Below, piece after piece: positions 7,516 to 12,351 of a stretch of 12,351 bases of DNA (within the stretch, counting starts at the first letter, position 1; each line of letters opens with the position of its first letter). The stretch spans positions 1-12,351 of the forward strand of contig JAXEEE010000137.1 in the NCBI GenBank assembly GCA_034104265.1, given 5' to 3'. The translations under genes were made by a program, and so were the position numbers. The notes below the pieces were generated by a model, which saw only the letters and a program-made list of their open reading frames with translations, did no database searches and was not told the DNA's origin. This stretch comes from UBA11524 sp034104265 (GTDB lineage Bacteria; Bacillota; Clostridia; Christensenellales; Aristaeellaceae).

Positions 7516-8157
7516 ATGAAAAAATGCAGTCAATGCGGAAGGGCCTATTCGGACCTGATCACCACCTGTTCCTACTGCGGCACGCCCCTTGGCGGCAGTG
7601 CGCCGGCAGGCTCCGGCAAGCCCGTTCCGCCGCCCGTGCGTCCCGCCGCACAGCCCGTGCGCAGCAGCACGCCGCCCGTGCAGCCCGCCGCACAGCCCGT
7701 GCGCAGCAGCACGCCGCCCGTGCAGCCCGCGCCCGCTGCCGGCTCGACCACAGAGAACGTGGGCAAGGGCTTCCTTGGCGCGTGTCTGTTTGCCATGGGC
7801 GGCGCGGTCATTCAGGCGGTTCTGATCAACATCGGCATTGTGGCCGCCATTTCGGGCATCATCACCTATTTCCTGGCGATCTATGGCTATCAGAAGCTCT
7901 CGGGGATCGGCAATGCGTCCTCGAAAAAGGCGACCTGGATCGGCATCCCCGTTTCCCTGCTGATGGTGATTCTGGGAACAGCGTTCGGCTACTCCTTCTA
8001 CTGCGCCCAGTATTGGGGCGTGTCCATGTCGGAAGCCGCGCACCTGATCCAGCAAAACAGCGCCATCATCGACGCCATGGGAGAGGACATCATGAGTTCC
8101 CTGATGCTCTGGGGCGTGTCCGTGGTCGTTTCCCTGATTCGCGGCAGGAAGAAGTAA
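7516..8157 (+). CDS. Zinc-ribbon membrane protein, second copy
   Basis: A 213-residue protein of unknown function. It starts with a zinc ribbon with cysteines at 4, 7, 18 and 21, the same spacing as in the protein encoded at 5003, including the start MKxC and an aromatic residue at position 11. A Pro/Ala-rich linker holding two 14-residue repeats (about 43-70) and about four hydrophobic segments (84-105, 106-124, 140-162 and 193-209) follow. It ends in RGRKK, so the C-terminus is probably cytosolic. AAGGAGG at 7502-7508 gives a strong start 7 nt later. It lies 33 nt after the coiled-coil frame. The membrane part does not visibly resemble that of the first copy, so the shared ribbon may be the common docking element. 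It could be a small membrane scaffold; function is not known. Confidence 0.85.
   Translation: MKKCSQCGRAYSDLITTCSYCGTPLGGSAPAGSGKPVPPPVRPAAQPVRSSTPPVQPAAQPVRSSTPPVQPAPAAGSTTENVGKGFLGACLFAMGGAVIQAVLINIGIVAAISGIITYFLAIYGYQKLSGIGNASSKKATWIGIPVSLLMVILGTAFGYSFYCAQYWGVSMSEAAHLIQQNSAIIDAMGEDIMSSLMLWGVSVVVSLIRGRKK
7642..7725 (+). repeat. Two 42-bp tandem copies in the Pro-rich linker
   Basis: Copies at 7642-7683 and 7684-7725 are identical and encode PAAQPVRSSTPPVQ each. A partial related unit precedes them. They lengthen the linker between zinc ribbon and membrane segments without changing the frame. Confidence 0.9.
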
Positions 8158-8239
8158 TCACGCATGAAGGCCGTGCGGTCGCATACCGTCAGACCTGCAT
8201 GGACAAGCAACATACGTCAAAAAGAAAGAGGGCATAACC

Positions 8240-8905
8240 ATGTACAACATCATGAATTTCGGTGAAAAGCACATTGCCTGCGTCCTTCTGGTGGACGTAT
8301 CCGGCTCCATGAGCGGCAACGCCATTGCGGAATTGAACGAGGGTCTGCGCGTGTTCGGCGAGGCCCTGAAATCCGATTCCAAGGCCTATGGCTGTGCCGA
8401 CGTGTGCGTCATCAGCTTTGGCAGCAAGGTGGAGCAGGTGGTTCCCTTCTGCCCCGCAGCGGAATACGTCGCCCCCGTGCTCACCGCCGGAGGATTGACC
8501 GTCATGAACGAGGCCATCATCACCGGTCTGGATATGATCGAGCTGCGCAAGCAGGAATACAAGGACGTGGGTGTGGATTACTGGCGTCCGTGGGTGTTCC
8601 TGCTCACCGACGGCGTTCCCACGGACGATGATCTGTATCAGGACGCCCAGCAGCGGCTTCAGGATGCGCTGAACAGCAAGAAGATCAACTTCTTCCCCAT
8701 GGGCATCGGCAGCAGCGCGGATACCCAAACCCTGAAAAAATACACGAAGAACGGCAGCGGTATGGTGCTCAAGGCCTCCATACAGAATTTCCAGGAAGCC
8801 TTCGTCTGGCTCTCCAGCAGCATGAGCGTGGTCAGCAACTCCGATCCCTCCATGAGCAAGGTGGAGCTGGAGCCCCTGCCCAACACTATCACCGTGGAGC
8901 TGTGA
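8240..8905 (+). CDS. TerY/YegL-like von Willebrand factor A domain protein
   Basis: A 221-residue, single-domain cytosolic vWA protein, close to the length of E. coli YegL. The metal-ion-dependent adhesion site is complete: DVSGS (D19, S21, S23), the threonine in GGLTVMNEA (T87) and the aspartate in LLTDG (D124). No signal peptide or membrane helix is present. vWA proteins of this type usually bind partners through the divalent metal and are the third member of the kinase/PP2C/vWA triad. The ribosome binding site is moderate (AAGAGGG at 8226-8232, 7 nt before the ATG); Met5 at 8252 is a less likely start. An 82-nt gap with no visible gene or terminator precedes it, and its TGA stop overlaps the next start as TGATG, implying translational coupling to the PrsW-FHA gene. 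Confidence 0.96.
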   Translation: MYNIMNFGEKHIACVLLVDVSGSMSGNAIAELNEGLRVFGEALKSDSKAYGCADVCVISFGSKVEQVVPFCPAAEYVAPVLTAGGLTVMNEAIITGLDMIELRKQEYKDVGVDYWRPWVFLLTDGVPTDDDLYQDAQQRLQDALNSKKINFFPMGIGSSADTQTLKKYTKNGSGMVLKASIQNFQEAFVWLSSSMSVVSNSDPSMSKVELEPLPNTITVEL

Positions 8906-10260
8906 TGAGCGCTCCCTCGCTGGTTGAAAGGCTGATTCGCAGTCCGGAGTCGCTCACGTGGAAGGATGTGTTATCCGGCTGGAGGGAAAAGCACACCCAG
9001 AGGGATGCGGATTACGCCATGATTGCCGGCACAACGCTGGACTCTGCGCAGACTGAGATGAGCATGCTGCAAAAATGGCAGCGGCCCTGGCTGTTTTTCC
9101 GGGTGTTCTGCGTCGGACTGTCCGCGTTTGCCGTGCTGCTCGCGTCCATTTTTGTCGTCATCGCTGTTCAGGGCGCGTGTGTCAATCCCTGTCTGAACCT
9201 GCTCATGTTCCTGCTGCCGCCCTGTGTGGTGCCGGTGACGCTGATGATCCTCTTCTGGGAGATGAATGCGCCGCGAAACATCTCGCTGGCGGAGCTTATC
9301 GTGTATTTCTTCACCGGCGGCGTGCTTTCTCTGATGGTCAGCCTGCTGCTCTTCCCGCTGATTCCCGGCTACGAGGCCTCATGGGCGCCCGTGGCGGAGG
9401 AGCCGGGCAAGCTGCTCATCGCCATGTTCTTTCTCCGCCGTCTGCATCGGAAAAAAGGCAGGGTGTTCGGGCTGAACGGCCTGGCCATCGGCGCGGCGGT
9501 GGGCGCGGGCTTCGCCGCCTTTGAAAGCGCGCAGTATGCCTACGACGCCTACCTGGAGGGCATCATGCAGATGAACATCTCCTATGATGCGCTTCTCTTC
9601 CACGGCGTCAGCATGGTCTTTGTCGCCGAAACCCTGATGCCGGTGCTGATTTCCATCGTGCTGCGAGGCGTCTGCGCGGTGTGTTGCCATGTGCTTTACT
9701 GCGCCCCATACAGCTGCGTCGCCGCCCTGCATACCCAAGGCGGCAATCCCTTTGCCGCGCTGCGGCACGCAGATTTCTGGGCGGTTTTCCTGCTTTCCGT
9801 TCTAATTCATGCCCTCTGGAACGCCCCCTTCGGCAGTCTGCTGCTCAAGCTGCCCTCCGCAACTGCGGTGCTGTGGCTCAGCTGCCGCTATGGCGTGCGC
9901 AAATCCTTCGGGCAGCTCAGCGCCTGCGTCGCTACGGCCGGGCAGAGAGCTGCAGGCGCCCTGCGCATTCAGTGTGTGGCCGGGGTGCATGCCGGCGTTG
10001 CCTTTGCTTTAACGAAGCCGGAAATCCTCATCGGCAGCGACGCCGACTGCCTGCTGAGCTATCCTGTCAGCACGCCCGGCATCAGCGGCAGGCACTGCAA
10101 GCTGCTCGTCCGTCAGGGAGAGCTGTACCTGGCGGATATGGGCAGCCACGCAGGCACGTACCTCAACGGCGCAAGGCTTCGCCCCGGTACCGGCTATCCG
10201 CTGAAGGCGGGCGACAGCTTTACCCTCGGCAGCGACGAACAGGCCTTCACAGTCGGTTGA
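8905..10260 (+). CDS. PrsW-family membrane protease fused to a C-terminal FHA domain
   Basis: A 451-residue protein. After a roughly 60-residue cytosolic N-terminus come several membrane helices containing the PrsW/CPBP-like signature residues: APVAEEPGKLL (E165, E166), GFAAFESAQY (F206, E207) and LIHALWN (H302, W305, N306). PrsW of Bacillus is a site-1 intramembrane protease that cleaves an anti-sigma factor. Residues about 353-451 form an FHA domain, a phosphothreonine reader: ILIGSDADC, then SGRHC (S394, R396, H397), LADMGSHAGTYLNG (N421) and a final LGSDEQAF. The usual GR pair of the first FHA motif is GS here (S378). ATG 8905 overlaps the vWA stop and has GGAG (8896-8899) 5 nt upstream, so I prefer it to GTG 8902. 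The fusion suggests that membrane proteolysis is guided by phosphorylation from the same locus; that step is inference. Confidence 0.9.
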   Translation: MSAPSLVERLIRSPESLTWKDVLSGWREKHTQRDADYAMIAGTTLDSAQTEMSMLQKWQRPWLFFRVFCVGLSAFAVLLASIFVVIAVQGACVNPCLNLLMFLLPPCVVPVTLMILFWEMNAPRNISLAELIVYFFTGGVLSLMVSLLLFPLIPGYEASWAPVAEEPGKLLIAMFFLRRLHRKKGRVFGLNGLAIGAAVGAGFAAFESAQYAYDAYLEGIMQMNISYDALLFHGVSMVFVAETLMPVLISIVLRGVCAVCCHVLYCAPYSCVAALHTQGGNPFAALRHADFWAVFLLSVLIHALWNAPFGSLLLKLPSATAVLWLSCRYGVRKSFGQLSACVATAGQRAAGALRIQCVAGVHAGVAFALTKPEILIGSDADCLLSYPVSTPGISGRHCKLLVRQGELYLADMGSHAGTYLNGARLRPGTGYPLKAGDSFTLGSDEQAFTVG

Positions 10261-10291
10261 CAGGCCACACTGGACAGAAGGAGGAATCACG

Positions 10292-12351
10292 ATGAAGAAA
10301 CTACTTATGGCGCTGCTGCTGTGCGCGGCGCTGCTGCCCCTGTGCGCAGGCGCTTGTGCGGCGGAGAACACGCCGGTGCCCATCGAGCCTGCGGAGGCCT
10401 TTGCTGGCGGCTCCGGCACGGCGGAGGACCCGTTCCAGATTGCCACCGCCCAGCAGCTGGCCCTGCTGGCAAAGGTGACCCATCAGGAATACGAGTGGAA
10501 TCAATGGGATGAGGAAGAACTGTACCTGGAGGGCTGCTACGTCCTGACGGCAGATATTGCGCTCAACGACACCTCCAATTTCGCCAACTGGGAAAGCGAG
10601 CCGCCCGCATATGTCTGGGACCCCATCGGCGCAGCATCGAAAGATAGTGAACGAACCTATTTCAGATTCAGCGGTGTGTTCGACGGTCAGGGGCACACGA
10701 TCTCCGGCCTGTACAGCCTTTCCGCGCGCCTGCATGAGAATGAGCAAATCGCCGGCGGCCTGTTCGGTGAGGCCTTCCAAGCAGAAATCCGCAATGTCAA
10801 CCTCACCGATTCCATGCTGATTGCTGCCGAAAAGCAGAAAGCCGGTCTGCTTGTGGGATCAGGCTCGGGTTCCGTGATGGAAAACTGCCACGTGTCCGGC
10901 CGTCTCATCGTGGATCATGTGTATGACAGCGGCGGCGTGGCCGGTGATGTATGGGGCAGTGCCTTTACGGATTGCTCCTTCTCGGGCAGTATCGCGGCGG
11001 AGAATATCTCCGGCCACGTGGGCGGCGTCTGCGGCACGCTGTCCTGTACGGGCGAGCGGCTTGTCAACGACGCAACCATCGAAGTCCGCAATTCTCCCGT
11101 TCTTTCGGCTTGCGGCGGCGTTGTGGGCAATGTATACCATGCTGCGCTCCGGGACAGCGTCAACAACGGCAGCATCACCGTGTACGGGCAAACCTTTGTT
11201 CCCAATATCGGCGGCGTCTGCGGCGATGTCGCGGCAGGCTACACCCACGCGAAGGATGAAAACGGCAATACGTTGAGGGATGAAAACGGCAAGTGGATCA
11301 AGGTTCCGGCAAACGCTGAAATCATCGGCTGCACCAACAACGGCAGCGTGACCGCCGTGGAATCGGAGATTGTAGGCGGCATCGCCGGAACAGCGTCCTC
11401 CGTCTTTCATCCCGTAGGCACGGTCACCATTCAGGGGTGCGTCAACAACGGCGAGATTCTCGGTCTGGAGAATGTCGGCGGCATTGCAGGCGAGGCGCAT
11501 TCGGAATATGGCAATTATCAGCTGAAGCAGTGCGTCAACAACGGCAGCGTGACGGCCAGCACCCGGGTCGCCGGCATTGTCGGTTCAACAAACACCACCA
11601 TGGGCGCTTCTGTCATCGAAGACTGCGAAAACCGGGGCAGCGTGACCGCAACATCCGAAGAATCCGGTACCGCCGGGGGCATTCTCGGCTGGGGCGTCGA
11701 TCCCACGCTCTGTTATCGAAAGGGGGATTCCGGCTCCCTGACCATCCAAAAATGCCGCAACAGAGGCAGCGTCACGGTGAATGCCGGCACGGCCGGCGGC
11801 ATCATGAGCCGCCTGATGCACAGTGGACATGACTTCTTCATCGAGATCACCCAGTGCGAAAACACCGGCGCCATCCACAGCAACCAGTCCGGGCGGCTGG
11901 GCGGCATCCTCGGCGGCACCTACGCAGGGTATGTGGTTGGATTTGAAGGGAAGCCTGCCTGCACGATCCGCTCCTGCGTGAACAGCGGCGATCTGAGCTA
12001 CGGGGACGCCGCGGTCAACGTGGTGGATTACGTCCCCCGGGAGCCCGGCGACGGCAGCGTGCTGAACGCCACCGAAAAGACCTGGGTCGCCATGGGCGGG
12101 AAAGCCGTGGGCGGCATTGTGGGCACCTCCTTCGATACGGTGGTGGAATCCTGCCTGAATCGGGGGCACATCCTGCTGCCCAGGGGGGTGGCGCCGCTCA
12201 GCGATGTCGAAGCCAATGTCCGCATGACCGAGGATGATTCCGTCGTCTTTGTCGGCGGCATCTGCGGTCTGACGCTGCACAACAGCGAACGCGACGCCTT
12301 TGAGACGGAGCATTACACCGACTGCGCGTATACAGACAGCTTTGCCGCCGC
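10292..12351 (+). CDS. Secreted GLUG-type beta-helix repeat protein, truncated at the window edge
   Basis: The first 686 residues are in the window and the frame is open at the right edge. The N-terminus MKKLLMALLLCAALLPLCAG is a signal peptide, with cleavage likely near residues 22-24 (ACA/A-E). Next come a GGSGTAEDPFQI segment (39-50), as found at the start of many surface GLUG proteins, FDGQGHTISGL (130-140) and GGLFGE (155-160). From about 195 on there are roughly twelve imperfect repeats of 25-50 residues, of the type CxNNGSVTA...VGGIxG, predicted to stack as a parallel beta-helix. Most units have a cysteine just before the xNxG turn. AAGGAGG at 10278-10284 gives a strong start 31 nt after the PrsW-FHA gene. 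A cell-wall anchor or other C-terminal domain would lie beyond the window. It is probably a surface or secreted adhesin-like protein; the link to the signalling genes rests on position only. Confidence 0.9.
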   Translation, partial: MKKLLMALLLCAALLPLCAGACAAENTPVPIEPAEAFAGGSGTAEDPFQIATAQQLALLAKVTHQEYEWNQWDEEELYLEGCYVLTADIALNDTSNFANWESEPPAYVWDPIGAASKDSERTYFRFSGVFDGQGHTISGLYSLSARLHENEQIAGGLFGEAFQAEIRNVNLTDSMLIAAEKQKAGLLVGSGSGSVMENCHVSGRLIVDHVYDSGGVAGDVWGSAFTDCSFSGSIAAENISGHVGGVCGTLSCTGERLVNDATIEVRNSPVLSACGGVVGNVYHAALRDSVNNGSITVYGQTFVPNIGGVCGDVAAGYTHAKDENGNTLRDENGKWIKVPANAEIIGCTNNGSVTAVESEIVGGIAGTASSVFHPVGTVTIQGCVNNGEILGLENVGGIAGEAHSEYGNYQLKQCVNNGSVTASTRVAGIVGSTNTTMGASVIEDCENRGSVTATSEESGTAGGILGWGVDPTLCYRKGDSGSLTIQKCRNRGSVTVNAGTAGGIMSRLMHSGHDFFIEITQCENTGAIHSNQSGRLGGILGGTYAGYVVGFEGKPACTIRSCVNSGDLSYGDAAVNVVDYVPREPGDGSVLNATEKTWVAMGGKAVGGIVGTSFDTVVESCLNRGHILLPRGVAPLSDVEANVRMTEDDSVVFVGGICGLTLHNSERDAFETEHYTDCAYTDSFAA

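Noticed and set aside
6880..8055. Minus-strand open frame (391 codons) across the coiled coil and second zinc-ribbon gene
   Set aside because: Its repeats (RRLLL..., GGLHGRRAAAHGL) are the antisense of the sense-strand tandem repeats, and the sense strand has ribosome binding sites, zinc ribbon and membrane segments.
10292..10366. Lipoprotein signal (lipobox) in the exported protein
   Set aside because: The cysteines at residues 18 and 22 have LPL and AGA before them, a poor match to the lipobox; an ordinary signal-peptidase I site is more likely.

Overview
This 12.35-kb window is high-GC bacterial DNA with strong AAGGAGG-type ribosome binding sites, short intergenic gaps and protein families typical of Clostridia (Firmicutes), probably a gut or rumen lineage. 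The taxonomic call is inferred from protein style and gene content; there is no rRNA or other marker gene.

Layout. Positions 1-407 hold no convincing gene. They contain a forward intrinsic terminator (61-98), which closes an operon lying off the left edge, and a reverse intrinsic terminator (304-341), which closes the only minus-strand gene. That gene (408-3320) encodes a 970-residue STAND/NB-ARC ATPase with C-terminal TPR-like repeats and an N-terminal domain I do not recognise. A divergent intergenic region (3321-3559) carries a probable promoter for each direction and three copies of a 10-mer. Everything after this is one compact plus-strand gene run with no internal terminator that I can see: a tail-anchored YegI-like protein kinase (3560-4945); a zinc-ribbon membrane protein (5003-5824); a PP2C phosphatase (5837-7000); a transmembrane coiled-coil segment in the -1 frame (to 7482); a second zinc-ribbon membrane protein (7516-8157); a TerY/YegL-like vWA protein (8240-8905); a PrsW-family membrane protease fused to an FHA domain (8905-10260); and a large secreted GLUG-type repeat protein cut by the right edge (10292-12351).

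How the genes may work together. Kinase, PP2C and vWA together form the 'TerY-P triad' known from comparative genomics and seen in E. coli as yegI-yegK-yegL. Here the triad is largely membrane-attached. It is extended by two matched zinc-ribbon membrane proteins, a phosphothreonine reader (FHA) fused to a membrane protease, and a probable exported target. My inference is an envelope-facing phospho-signalling module: the kinase and phosphatase set the phosphorylation of a partner, the FHA domain reads it and may steer the PrsW-type protease, and the exported repeat protein is an output. The divergent STAND ATPase may be a linked sensor or only a neighbour.

The most notable local signal is an A8 run at 6949-6956 in the phosphatase gene. 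It forms an in-phase A_AAA_AAA slippery heptamer with an AAGGA element 10 nt upstream, and a -1 shift there would join the phosphatase to the transmembrane coiled coil. It could be programmed frameshifting, transcriptional slippage, a real frameshift mutation or a homopolymer sequencing error.
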